Of a stretch of 64,000 bases of DNA, positions 7,950 through 16,480 are shown piece after piece (positions within the stretch are counted from its first letter, which is position 1; each line of letters opens with the position of its first letter). The stretch comes from an uncultured Prevotella sp. (lineage in GTDB: Bacteria > Bacteroidota > Bacteroidia > Bacteroidales > Bacteroidaceae): the NCBI GenBank assembly GCA_934219025.1, contig CAKQDG010000001.1:1-64000 (forward strand). Reading direction: 5' to 3'. The notes below the pieces were generated by a model that saw only the letters and a program-made list of their open reading frames with translations, was not told the origin of the DNA and searched no databases. A program made the translations under genes and the position numbers.

Positions 7950-9674
7950 ATGGCAAATACTGAAAACATCAAAGACGAAGAAGCAAAAAAAAGCCTAAGC
8001 TTCGTGGAACAAATCGTTGAGAAAGATCTCGAGGACGGAAAAAATGCAAAACGCATACAAACGCGTTTCCCACCGGAGCCTAACGGATACCTGCACATTG
8101 GACATGCAAAAGCTATATGCATGGACTTTGGAGTGGCTGAGAAATACAACGGAACATGCAATCTGCGTTTCGACGACACAAACCCGAGCAAAGAGGATAC
8201 CGAATACGTGGATTCTATCCTGAACGACATCAAATGGCTCGGATTCCATTGGAACAACATATACTATGCTTCTGACTACTTCCAGAAACTATGGGATTTT
8301 GCCGTATGGATGATAAAGCAAGGAAAGGCTTATATCGACGAACAGACAAGTGAACAGATTGCTGAACAAAAGGGAACACCCACTCAACCCGGCGTGGCTT
8401 CGCCTTACAGAGACAGACCGATAGAGGAAAGTCTTGAACTGTTCAACAAAATGAATACTGCTGAAGCTGTGGAGGGCTCTATGGTGTTGCGTGCAAAACT
8501 CGATATGGCTAACCCAAACATGCACTTCCGCGACCCTATCATGTACCGTATAATACATACGCCTCACCATCGCACAGGAACAAAGTGGCACGCTTACCCA
8601 ATGTACGACTTCGCACACGGACAAAGCGACTTCTTCGAAGGGGTAACTCATTCAATATGCACGCTTGAATTCGTGCCACACCGCCCATTGTACGACAAGT
8701 TCATCGATGAACTGAAAATCTACAAGGGTGAAGAGGACAATATGAATGATTTCCGTCCAAGACAGATTGAATTCAACCGTCTGAACCTTACTTACACCGT
8801 TATGAGTAAGAGAAAGCTTCATGCCCTGGTGGACGAAAAACTTGTTGACGGATGGGACGACCCACGTATGCCGACATTATGTGGAATGAGACGTAGAGGA
8901 TACTCTCCGGAAAGTATACGAAAATTCATCGACAGCATAGGCTACACAAAATTTGATGCTCTGAACGACATGGCTCTACTTGAAGCTGCCGTGAGAGAGG
9001 ATCTCAACTCTAAAGCTATAAGAGTTTCTGCCGTATTAAACCCGGTAAAACTTGTAATTACCAACTATCCTGACGGACAAACCGAAGAGATGGAGGCGAT
9101 AAACAATCCGGAAAACGAAGCTGACGGAACTCACAACATTACATTCAGCAAAGAACTTTGGATTGAGCGCGAAGACTTTATGGAGGATGCTCCAAAGAAG
9201 TTCTTCCGTATGACTCCGGGCAAAGAAGTAAGACTGAAAAATGCTTATATCGTGAAATGCACCGGATGCACAAAGGATTCTGAAGGCAACATCACAGAAA
9301 TACAAGCAGAATACGACCCGCTGAGTAAAAGTGGAATGGAGGGCGCAAACAGAAAGGTGAAGGGTACACTACACTGGGTTAGCGCCGGACATTGTAAAAA
9401 GGCGGAAGTAAGAGAATACGACCGCTTGTTTAACGTTGAAAACCCTTCTGCCGACGAAAGAGACTTCCGCGAACTTATCAATCCAGACTCTCTGAAAGTA
9501 AGAAAAGAATGTTATGTTGAAGATTATGCAGCCACAAAGAAACCTGGCGAATATCTACAGTTCCAAAGAATCGGATACTTCATGGCTGATAAAAACTCTA
9601 CAGCCGAACATCTGATATTCAACAAAACCGTGGGACTGAAAGACAACTGGGCAAAAATGGCTCAAAAAAAATAA
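7950..9674 (+). CDS. glnS: Glutaminyl-tRNA synthetase
   Basis: Class I aminoacyl-tRNA synthetase of 574 residues that charges tRNA-Gln directly. The HIGH signature is in 'PPEPNGYLHIGHAKA' near residue 42, and the KMSKS equivalent is 'VMSKRKL' near residue 285. The C-terminal half (~345-574) is the two-barrel anticodon-binding domain. Length is typical for bacterial GlnRS. GlnS rather than GltX is supported by the 'PEPNGYLHIGHAKAI' context. The TPR-protein gene begins 15 bp downstream and is likely co-transcribed and translationally coupled. Confidence 0.97.
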   Translation: MANTENIKDEEAKKSLSFVEQIVEKDLEDGKNAKRIQTRFPPEPNGYLHIGHAKAICMDFGVAEKYNGTCNLRFDDTNPSKEDTEYVDSILNDIKWLGFHWNNIYYASDYFQKLWDFAVWMIKQGKAYIDEQTSEQIAEQKGTPTQPGVASPYRDRPIEESLELFNKMNTAEAVEGSMVLRAKLDMANPNMHFRDPIMYRIIHTPHHRTGTKWHAYPMYDFAHGQSDFFEGVTHSICTLEFVPHRPLYDKFIDELKIYKGEEDNMNDFRPRQIEFNRLNLTYTVMSKRKLHALVDEKLVDGWDDPRMPTLCGMRRRGYSPESIRKFIDSIGYTKFDALNDMALLEAAVREDLNSKAIRVSAVLNPVKLVITNYPDGQTEEMEAINNPENEADGTHNITFSKELWIEREDFMEDAPKKFFRMTPGKEVRLKNAYIVKCTGCTKDSEGNITEIQAEYDPLSKSGMEGANRKVKGTLHWVSAGHCKKAEVREYDRLFNVENPSADERDFRELINPDSLKVRKECYVEDYAATKKPGEYLQFQRIGYFMADKNSTAEHLIFNKTVGLKDNWAKMAQKK

Positions 9675-9688
9675 ATGCACAAATTATT

Positions 9689-11119
9689 TTGAACGATAAT
9701 TATTTCAATTCAAAAGAATTCAAAAACATCCTTTCCCTCTTTGAAAACTCTCAAAAAGAGGGAAAGGATTGCATATTGAGCTCCGAAGAATTTACCGACA
9801 TTGCTGAATACTACAATGCAAGAGGTTTGCAGGAAAAAGCAGTGAATGTTGCTCAATATGCCCTTTATTTATACCCAAAAGCTTCTGCCCCTTTGCTGTT
9901 TTTGGCAAAGTCTGAAGTGGTAATAAACAGAGACCTTGTCAAGGCAAGAGAATATCTGAAGATAATCTCCGACACTAACTATGTGGATTTCTTTACAATC
10001 TATGCCGAAACTTTCCTTATGGAAAACAACAAAGAAGAGGCTCTAAGATGGCTTGAAAACGCAACACTCGTTCTCGAAGATGACGATTTGCAAGACCTGT
10101 ATGTAGATTCTGCCTTTCTGCTCCTTGACTACAATATGCCAGAAGATGCCGAAGCATGGGCAAGGAAAATAAAAGACACAGAATCTGATGAATTTATAAA
10201 ACTCAAGGCACGTTTCTGCGTTGGAAAAGGTGAATTCTCAAAAGCGATTTCCCTACTTGAAAAGCTTATCGACAATGACCCTTTCTGCTATGACTACTGG
10301 GTTTTGCTCTCAAGTGTTCAACTGTCATGCAATATGTATTCTGAGGCTCTGACAAGCATTGAATACGCTATCGCCATTGATTCTAATATCCCTGATGCCT
10401 ATATGTATCAAGGCAACGCTTTCTTAAAGCTCTGCAACTATGATAAAGCCCTTGAAGCTTATTGCCGTTACACAGAAGGCAGCAACTCCGATGTGGGCTA
10501 TATGTTACAAGGGCGCTGCCTGTTCTACATGCAAAACAACAGCAAGGCTATCGAGATGTTGAAAATAGCAGAGAACAAATGTCCCAACGACAGGGCAAGA
10601 CAAACGGACATTTACAAAGACCTTGCCATAATTTATGGCTGGGTCGGCGATTACAGCAACGCAATGCTGTATGTAAACAAAATCAAGAGTCACGGAATTA
10701 TCGACTCTGAGTTGTTTGTCATCGAAGGGGGTATTCTGCTGAATATGGAGAAATTCGAAGACGCCACTCAAAAGTTCGTACAGGGATACACTTTAGCCGA
10801 ATCACAAGAGGCTTACTTGCTGCAAGTTGCCGTGGCTTACTATGAACACAGATATGATTCAGCTGCTTATAAAATGCTCAAAGAAGTGCACAGGATAAAC
10901 CTGGAAAATAAACAGTATGCACCTTACTTTGCTGCTTGCTGCTTTTATCTTGGAAAATACGACGAGTTTATAAAAGCTCTTGAAATTGCCGTGAACGAAA
11001 CTCCCGACGAGGCGCACACTATATTGGCTGATATCTTCCCTGCAGGACTTGAAACATACGACTATGTAAAGTATGCCAAGTGTCATAAATTTAACGGCGA
11101 TAACAGAAAACCCGAGTGA
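9689..11119 (+). CDS. Tetratricopeptide-repeat protein
   Basis: This 476-residue cytosolic protein consists of helical repeats, for example 'YNARGLQEKAVNVAQYALYLYP', 'AYMYQGNAFLKLCNYDKALEAY' and 'DLAIIYGWVGDYSNAMLYV'. These are TPR-like scaffolds for protein-protein contacts. There is no signal peptide. The only plausible start in frame is TTG at 9689, 15 bp after the glnS stop; the next in-frame Met is deep inside a repeat. This suggests translation coupled to glnS. A terminator follows at 11191-11222. The function is unknown; placement after glnS may hint at a housekeeping role. Confidence 0.85.
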   Translation: MNDNYFNSKEFKNILSLFENSQKEGKDCILSSEEFTDIAEYYNARGLQEKAVNVAQYALYLYPKASAPLLFLAKSEVVINRDLVKAREYLKIISDTNYVDFFTIYAETFLMENNKEEALRWLENATLVLEDDDLQDLYVDSAFLLLDYNMPEDAEAWARKIKDTESDEFIKLKARFCVGKGEFSKAISLLEKLIDNDPFCYDYWVLLSSVQLSCNMYSEALTSIEYAIAIDSNIPDAYMYQGNAFLKLCNYDKALEAYCRYTEGSNSDVGYMLQGRCLFYMQNNSKAIEMLKIAENKCPNDRARQTDIYKDLAIIYGWVGDYSNAMLYVNKIKSHGIIDSELFVIEGGILLNMEKFEDATQKFVQGYTLAESQEAYLLQVAVAYYEHRYDSAAYKMLKEVHRINLENKQYAPYFAACCFYLGKYDEFIKALEIAVNETPDEAHTILADIFPAGLETYDYVKYAKCHKFNGDNRKPE

Positions 11120-11184
11120 AAGGGATAATGGAAAAAAGTGAAAATGTTTTGAACTAATGTACAAAAAATCTTACGAATAAATAA

Positions 11185-11275
11185 AATAAGAAAAGCGGTT
11201 GCCTTCACAGGTTACCGCTTTTATTTCAATAGGTATTAGTCTTTTAAGGTAAAAAGATTGTTTTCAGGATAACGA
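11185..11275 (-). ncRNA. Candidate small RNA with its own promoter and terminator
   Basis: The minus strand carries a consensus promoter (11279-11309) with no open reading frame of its own. About 50 nt downstream of the expected start lies the hairpin 11191-11222, followed on this strand by a T-rich run. The implied transcript is about 85-90 nt and has no ATG, so it is probably non-coding. It would end before reaching the TPR gene's coding sequence on the opposite strand. Confidence 0.45.
11191..11222. terminator. Bidirectional terminator after the TPR gene
   Basis: AAAAGCGGTTGCC and GGTTACCGCTTTT form a stem with two mismatches and a short loop, flanked by A-rich and T-rich sequence. It can end glnS-TPR transcripts on the plus strand and the small-RNA candidate on the minus strand. 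Confidence 0.75.
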
Positions 11276-11278
11276 TTG

Positions 11279-11309
11279 CAAAGTTAGTCTATTTTTTTCT
11301 TATTGCAAA
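11279..11309 (-). promoter_or_regulatory. Orphan consensus promoter on the minus strand
   Basis: On the minus strand TTTG (11306-11309) is followed after 19 bp by TAACTTTG (11279-11286), a full match to the Bacteroidetes -33/-7 promoter. No coding region follows before the hairpin at 11191-11222. Confidence 0.6.
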
Positions 11310-11446
11310 ACTTTTTCACACTTATTTTGTATCAATCTTTACATTAACTGCAGAATTAACCGTACAATAAAATAATCTATACTCATCTCCAGAATTTAAT
11401 ATGGAGCAAAATGCATATGGACAAATTTTTCTCTTCGTTATGAAAC

Positions 11447-11478
11447 AAAAAAAAGGAACCCAAAAGGTTCCTTTTTTT
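11447..11478. terminator. Bidirectional terminator after the PpiD-like gene
   Basis: A-run, GGAACC (11455-11460), loop CAAAA, GGTTCC (11466-11471), then seven T. It works on either strand and lies 18 bp beyond the stop of the minus-strand foldase gene. Confidence 0.85.
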
Positions 11479-11495
11479 GTTTCAAACTTTACTAT

Positions 11496-13637
11496 TTAGA
11501 AGAACAGATATCTGTTGTCTACAACATTTGCCTTGATATAGAGTTCTTGCATAAAGTTTCCTGCATACTGCATAGCCTTCTGCTTCAGACGCTGCTCTAC
11601 TTCCTGATCATTGAACTTGCCTGGACGCATAGTCTTCGACTTAACCTGGAAGAGATAAACTCCTGCTTCTCCCTTCACTGCATGGCTTGAGAACTTACCC
11701 TTTGCTGTTGCTGCAACAGCACCGCTCAAAGCTGGTTCACTAGCACCAACAGCCGGAACAAATGCAGGCGAAGCGAATGTAACCTGATTCAAATCAGCAA
11801 TTTTGGCACCCTTGGCCTTTGCAGACTGAATGTTTTTCACTCCATTCAACTTAGCCATAATCTTTTCAGCTTTCTTGTCTTTCAAAACCTGCTGCTTTAC
11901 GTATTCCTTCACTTTCTCGTCGTCGAGTGAACGGTAACCCTTCTCATGTGTCTTTGTAAGGGCAAGAACAAGCAGATGATCATTGTCACCACACTCATAC
12001 AGAGGTGAGACACTTCCATCCTTTGCATCAAACAGCCATTTCATTGCTTCACGTGTACCATGTATGCCTGCAACATAATGGTCTGAAGTGGAAACATCAT
12101 TGCGCTCCTGAACCTTATAACCGAATTTTGCCGCATTCTTCTCGATTCCTTCCAATGTCTGGTTTTCACTTACAAACTGACTGAACTTGTTGTATGCAGC
12201 ATTATATGTGTCTTTAGAGAACTTGATGTCTTTCTTGATAACTGCTGCCACATATTTTGTTGTCATGCCCTTGCGGTCGGTCACCTGAATAATAAGGTTG
12301 CCCTGCTGCATCTCAAGATTCTTCACACCATTAACGCCAAGCGTGTTAAGAGTGTTTATATACTCTTTGGTATCGTTGTCCATAGATGGAGCATTCTGAT
12401 ACTGTGCCGAAGTGAGCCAGTTCTTCTCGCCAGTCTGGTTATATTTCTTTGCCAATGCCTCGAAATCAGCTCCACCTTCAAGTGCCTTGTAAATACTGTC
12501 GGCTGTAGCACGAGCTGCATCAACAGTGGCTCCGCCTACCTGTATTGCACGGAACTGTACGGAATCCGGCAATTCCTGACGCGACAAAAGTTTTATTATG
12601 TTCAATGTGTTGTCTTGCTTATTCTCCACAACACCTGTTGTTGAACCAACAGCAACAGAATCCAAACGTGCTGCAATATCCTGTGGGAAAGCAGCCTTGG
12701 TCTGAGGAATGCCAAGATAATTAACAAGAGATGAGCTCTTGTGCATTAATTGAGTAGGATCAGTTGCCTCTGCCAATTCTTTGTCATACTGTGCAAACTC
12801 TTTGTTAAGAGCCACCTTGTCAGCAGAAGAGGCAAACACCTGAAAATCTACATATTTAATATCACGTGTTTCCTGATACTGCTTGAAACGTTCCTTCAGT
12901 TCATCATACTTAGCCTTGATGTCGTTCTCCTCTACCTTCACATCCTTGTCGTTAATGTCAGAATAAGGGAATGCCGCAAGCTGAATATTACTTTCCTCAT
13001 TCTCATCCTTGTATGCCATCTTTGCCGAAACCGGATTTGAAAGGAAGCAGTTTGCAAACAATGCCTGATATTTTTGGGCGAGCAACTGCTGACGCAGAGA
13101 TTTCTCAACAAAGCCCCAGAAATCATAAACGCTTTGATACTGCTCGGCCATCTGTGGATTCGTTGTTTTTGCACTCTTATACTCATTGAGGAATTTCTTG
13201 AGCATGTTTGCATCAAATCTACCTGTCTGCTGATTCACAAAAGGAGTCTGCATAAGCATTGGATTAGTACCTTCTACCAATACATTCTGCAATTCCTTGT
13301 CAGTTACAACAAGACCGAGCTTCTTTGCCTCATTCTCAATAATGCGGTTCTGTACATAAGTATTCCAAACCACATCCTTGAGCTGGTTCAGCTCATCATC
13401 AGAGAGATTTTCACGTCCCTGAGTGATTTTAATAACATTTGTGTACTCATCAACAAGCTTCTGATATTCCTGCATGTTGATTTTCTCGCCAAGCACTTCG
13501 CCAATCTGCTGGCGACTCTCGTTCTTTGCTGAGTCGCACGAACGGAAAGCTTCTTCGGCGATGAATGCCAAAAGTGCGGCTCCGATTACTCCTACGAGTA
13601 TTGCGCCGTGGCTTCTAATTTTGCCTAATGCTGCCAT
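11496..13637 (-). CDS. PpiD/SurA-like peptidyl-prolyl isomerase, membrane-anchored
   Basis: A 713-residue envelope foldase. An N-terminal membrane anchor ('GAILVGVIGAALLAFIAEEA', ~12-31) precedes a SurA/PpiD-type chaperone region ('INMQEYQKLVDEYTNVIK'). A parvulin (PPIC) domain around 345-450 includes 'VQFRAIQVGG' and 'GGADFEALAKKYNQ'. A second, weaker parvulin-like stretch ('MKWLFDAKDGSVSPLYECG') lies near 530-560. Its likely place is the periplasmic face of the inner membrane, assisting folding of outer-membrane proteins. PpiD is the better match than SurA because the anchor is retained. It is a single gene between the terminator at 11447-11478 and its promoter at 13736-13743. Confidence 0.88.
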   Translation of the reverse strand: MAALGKIRSHGAILVGVIGAALLAFIAEEAFRSCDSAKNESRQQIGEVLGEKINMQEYQKLVDEYTNVIKITQGRENLSDDELNQLKDVVWNTYVQNRIIENEAKKLGLVVTDKELQNVLVEGTNPMLMQTPFVNQQTGRFDANMLKKFLNEYKSAKTTNPQMAEQYQSVYDFWGFVEKSLRQQLLAQKYQALFANCFLSNPVSAKMAYKDENEESNIQLAAFPYSDINDKDVKVEENDIKAKYDELKERFKQYQETRDIKYVDFQVFASSADKVALNKEFAQYDKELAEATDPTQLMHKSSSLVNYLGIPQTKAAFPQDIAARLDSVAVGSTTGVVENKQDNTLNIIKLLSRQELPDSVQFRAIQVGGATVDAARATADSIYKALEGGADFEALAKKYNQTGEKNWLTSAQYQNAPSMDNDTKEYINTLNTLGVNGVKNLEMQQGNLIIQVTDRKGMTTKYVAAVIKKDIKFSKDTYNAAYNKFSQFVSENQTLEGIEKNAAKFGYKVQERNDVSTSDHYVAGIHGTREAMKWLFDAKDGSVSPLYECGDNDHLLVLALTKTHEKGYRSLDDEKVKEYVKQQVLKDKKAEKIMAKLNGVKNIQSAKAKGAKIADLNQVTFASPAFVPAVGASEPALSGAVAATAKGKFSSHAVKGEAGVYLFQVKSKTMRPGKFNDQEVEQRLKQKAMQYAGNFMQELYIKANVVDNRYLFF

Positions 13638-13735
13638 TAAATTATTTGTTTTAATTATTATTTATTGTTTTCTTTCTATCTCAGAAATCATGAACATCTT
13701 TAGGTGTTCCCTATACAGATAGCTCATTTAGCGCA

Positions 13736-13743
13736 CAAAATTA
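13736..13743 (-). promoter_or_regulatory. -7 promoter element (TAATTTTG) for the PpiD-like gene
   Basis: TAATTTTG on the minus strand, ~100 bp upstream of the ATG at 13637. No -33 TTTG is seen at the normal distance. Confidence 0.5.
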
Positions 13744-14075
13744 CAAAAAAGAAAACATAAAAAAGCATTTTTCTCCATAAATCTGATTTTAATGGATAAT
13801 TTGCAGCACATTGCGCCTTTCAAACTCCACATATTATAGCATTCTTTATATTAAAATGGAGCAAATTTTCATATTCTAAACAACAAAAAAACGAAGCATT
13901 AATTTCCAACTTACATATTTGGAGTTAGAGAGAAGCAATTTTCACGAAATCGTCTCTACGAATAATAAGTTGCCATTACTTAGAAAACAAAACAACTTTG
14001 CTTAGCCTTATAAAGGCTGAATACATATTTTTGTCAATTCCGGATTAATGTAGTAAAGATAATTAGAATTTTCAT

Positions 14076-14106
14076 TTTGTTTTTACAGAAATTAAATATA
14101 TCTTTG
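14076..14106 (+). promoter_or_regulatory. Consensus promoter of the WG-repeat lipoprotein
   Basis: TTTG (14076-14079), 19-bp spacer, TATCTTTG (14099-14106). This is a complete Bacteroidetes promoter, 71 bp before the ATG. Confidence 0.75.
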
Positions 14107-14176
14107 CAAAAGAAATTGATATGAAAAACTTTGTTACCAAAAACATTCTTTTGAAATCTTAAATGAACTAAAAGAC

Positions 14177-16051
14177 ATGAACAAAAAACTATTAAACGCT
14201 GCATTTGTTACTATTGCAACTATGCTGACAGTATCTTGCTCTAAAACAGAAAATGGCAATGTCGAATACATTCCATTTCAAGAGACAGATGACGGACAAT
14301 GGGGAATGATCTCCATGGATGGGAAAGTACTTTTCAAGGACGAGTTTAAAAACAAACCTACTGTTGTACGAGACGGAAGATTTTTTGTCCGTTCAAAAGA
14401 AGGTGTATGGGAAATGTATAATGCGTCCGAAAAACCGAAAAAAATTGGAGGAGACTATGCCCATACATCTGGGTTTAGAAATGGAATAGCTCTGGTTGCA
14501 CTTAAAGGACAACCGGTTTCTATTATAAATCCAGATGGAAAAATTATAAAGAAACTTGATAAAATTGAAAACAAGGAAGTTGATGGCGTACGCGCTTATA
14601 AAGGGGATTATGCTGTTTTTATGACGACAGACTCTTTGTGGGGAGCTATTGACCGGAATGGAGACTGTGTCATAAAACCTGAATACTATTCCCTAAATAA
14701 TTGCGGGGATGAGAAATTTATTGGAGTCAATGCAAAATATAAAAAGTACATTGAAAAAGGACAAAAGGACAAAGTAAAAATTTCAGTTATAAATACTTCG
14801 GGAAAGGTTCTTTTTGACTTCTCAGCAGACAAATATGAGAATACACAAAATCAGTTTACTGATGGAAAACTAGCCATTAGCGTAAAGAAAGACGGAAAGG
14901 AAACTTGGGGTATTATCAATGATAAAGGGGATATGATTGTTAAACCTTCTTCTAAACTTAAATCTATAGGCACAATTAATGGTGATGTCTTTACATACAA
15001 TAATGGCGACGGATGGGGATTGATGAACATAAAAGGAGAAACTCTTATACGCGCGAAATACGAGTTTCTTTACTATGATGAAGACAAGACTCTTGTTGCT
15101 GTCGTCAAGGATGGAGACAGCTATGTATACAAATACATTGACGAAAAGGACAATCAAATAGGTGATGATACTTATGTAGAGGCCACATTATATTCTATGT
15201 TTGACGGAAAACATGCATGGGTTAAGCCAAACGATAAAATTTATTCTTTAATTGATAAAGACTGTAAACAAATTGAAGGGCTACCAGATATTGTTAATAT
15301 CGGGACCTATGAAGGGGAATCATATATAGAAAGTGATTATGTTGATTTGGAAAAACTAGTTGCTTCTTTCAGTATTAAAGACAATGGCGTATTAGGGTTC
15401 AGTATGACCTCTTCTCCCAAAGAAGTTGTAAAAAAAGCTGTAGAATTAAATTCAGTTAGTGGTGATAAGGAACATCCTGCTGGAACGCCATATTGGTTTG
15501 ATTATACAAACAATATTACACTCACAAAAGATATAAATGGAGTTAAAGCATGGATACTCTTCAGCTTTTCCGGCAACCTTAGTAAGCAGACCTACAGGAC
15601 GCAACGCATTATAGATTACGAATTTGGCGACTACTATTGGTATCATGACAATAAGATTCCTACAGGATATGTATGGAATAAAGTTACACCAACCATGTTC
15701 GGTATTATAATTAACAATGATGGTAGAATGCACGGAAAACTAAGAAGTCTGTTTAATACATTTGCAAATAAAATTAGAGGTATGGGAAAAATTGCCAAAC
15801 AGAATAACGGTGCTATTGTTTTCTCATTGAAGAATGGTATGAGAGCAATTCTAACGATGGGAAAAGACAAAGTTTCTATTTACTGGGGAGACCTTAAACC
15901 AGTAAAAGACATAGATATCAGTGAATTTAAAGATGCCTGCGAGGAAGATGATTTATCGAATATCTCATATGGATATTTGAATGAACTATTCCCGGATAAA
16001 AACAAGATTGACGCTGATACAGTAGAAGTGGATTCTGTGGCGGAATATTAA
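14177..16051 (+). CDS. WG-repeat lipoprotein
   Basis: A 624-residue exported lipoprotein. A signal peptide ends in a lipobox with Cys21 ('MLTVSC'). Residues ~35-300 contain degenerate WG repeats, for example 'QWGMISMDGKVLF', 'LWGAIDRNGDCVI', 'WGIINDKGDMIV' and 'GWGLMNIKGETLI'. The C-terminal ~270 residues lack repeats; they contain 'NSVSGDKEHPAGTPYWFDY' and a hydrophobic 'ILFSFSGNL' stretch, and I do not recognise the fold. WG repeats usually form beta-propeller-like surfaces of unknown ligand. The gene has its own promoter and is closed by a long-loop terminator. It is AT-richer and uses more AAA/ATA codons than its neighbours. The function is unknown. Confidence 0.85.
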   Translation: MNKKLLNAAFVTIATMLTVSCSKTENGNVEYIPFQETDDGQWGMISMDGKVLFKDEFKNKPTVVRDGRFFVRSKEGVWEMYNASEKPKKIGGDYAHTSGFRNGIALVALKGQPVSIINPDGKIIKKLDKIENKEVDGVRAYKGDYAVFMTTDSLWGAIDRNGDCVIKPEYYSLNNCGDEKFIGVNAKYKKYIEKGQKDKVKISVINTSGKVLFDFSADKYENTQNQFTDGKLAISVKKDGKETWGIINDKGDMIVKPSSKLKSIGTINGDVFTYNNGDGWGLMNIKGETLIRAKYEFLYYDEDKTLVAVVKDGDSYVYKYIDEKDNQIGDDTYVEATLYSMFDGKHAWVKPNDKIYSLIDKDCKQIEGLPDIVNIGTYEGESYIESDYVDLEKLVASFSIKDNGVLGFSMTSSPKEVVKKAVELNSVSGDKEHPAGTPYWFDYTNNITLTKDINGVKAWILFSFSGNLSKQTYRTQRIIDYEFGDYYWYHDNKIPTGYVWNKVTPTMFGIIINNDGRMHGKLRSLFNTFANKIRGMGKIAKQNNGAIVFSLKNGMRAILTMGKDKVSIYWGDLKPVKDIDISEFKDACEEDDLSNISYGYLNELFPDKNKIDADTVEVDSVAEY

Positions 16052-16079
16052 ACCTTAGAACCACAACATCTCCTTATAC

Positions 16080-16134
16080 AACAGTTCCACCCTGTTTCCC
16101 ATATAACAGCAAATCTGGGTGGAACTGTTACTTT
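16080..16134 (+). terminator. Terminator of the WG-repeat lipoprotein gene
   Basis: Perfect 13-bp stem (AACAGTTCCACCC, 16080-16092; GGGTGGAACTGTT, 16117-16129) with a 24-nt loop, then ACTTTTT. Confidence 0.8.
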
Positions 16135-16152
16135 TTAATGGGTGTAACTAAC

Positions 16153-16185
16153 AAAAAAAGAGACACTTACAAAGTAAGTATCTCT
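16153..16185 (-). terminator. Terminator of tRNA-Arg
   Basis: AGAGACACTTAC (16159-16170) and GTAAGTATCTCT (16174-16185) form an almost perfect 12-bp stem with a 3-nt loop. On the minus strand it is followed by seven T. Confidence 0.8.
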
Positions 16186-16202
16186 CTCCTTAACCATTTT
16201 CG

Positions 16203-16276
16203 TGACTCCGCTGGGATTCAAACCCGGAACCTTCTGATCCGTAGTCAGATGCTCTATTCAGTTGAGCTACGGAGCC
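16203..16276 (-). tRNA. tRNA-Arg (anticodon ACG)
   Basis: The minus strand folds as a 74-nt cloverleaf. Acceptor GGCTCCG pairs with CGGAGTC (one G-U), the D-stem is GCTC/GAGC, and the anticodon stem TCTGA/TCAGA encloses the loop CTACGGA with anticodon ACG. The T-arm contains the canonical TTTGAAT loop. The discriminator is A and CCA is not encoded. ACG is read as ICG and serves CGU/CGC/CGA arginine codons. A consensus promoter lies 19 bp upstream and a terminator 17 bp downstream. Confidence 0.95.
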
Positions 16277-16294
16277 ATTTCTTAATTGCGAGTG

Positions 16295-16325
16295 CAAAGG
16301 TACACGTTTTTATTTTATCTGCAAA
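16295..16325 (-). promoter_or_regulatory. Consensus promoter of tRNA-Arg
   Basis: On the minus strand TTTG (16322-16325), 19-bp spacer, TACCTTTG (16295-16302). Transcription would begin about 12 nt before the mature tRNA 5' end. Confidence 0.75.
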
Positions 16326-16414
16326 ATTTATATTAAAAAAATTTGCAAAAGGAAGCATTTTTACTATTTTATTTACAGATAGAATAAAAACGCATATCTT
16401 AAATACAGAAATTC

Positions 16415-16454
16415 ATTCGACATATAGAATATCTATTCGACATATATAATATCG
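16415..16454. repeat. Two-copy 20-bp tandem repeat
   Basis: Units beginning ATTCGACATATA occur at 16415-16434 and 16435-16454 and agree at 18 of 20 positions. The location is between the tRNA promoter and the end of the C69 peptidase gene. The function is unknown. Confidence 0.7.
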
Positions 16455-16480
16455 CATTGATACATAACTACCATAACCAG

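Larger units (their letters stand above)
11120..11495. other. 376-bp intergenic region between convergent genes
   Basis: It holds a bidirectional hairpin terminator (11191-11222), a complete minus-strand promoter (11279-11309), the small-RNA candidate these two define, and a second bidirectional terminator (11447-11478). The stretch 11310-11446 shows nothing further recognisable. Confidence 0.7.
13638..14176. other. 539-bp divergent intergenic region
   Basis: It carries the promoter of the foldase gene on the minus strand (13736-13743) and that of the WG-repeat lipoprotein on the plus strand (14076-14106). A small hairpin AGCCTT/AAGGCT is near 14004-14018, and a further TATTTTTG at 14026-14033 lacks a well-spaced -33 element. 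Nothing coding is seen. Confidence 0.6.
16135..16480. other. Intergenic region with tRNA-Arg and a 20-bp tandem repeat
   Basis: Beyond the tRNA, its promoter and terminator, the AT-rich stretch 16326-16480 holds a two-copy 20-bp tandem repeat (16415-16454) just past the 3' end of the C69 peptidase gene. No terminator is evident for that gene. Confidence 0.6.
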
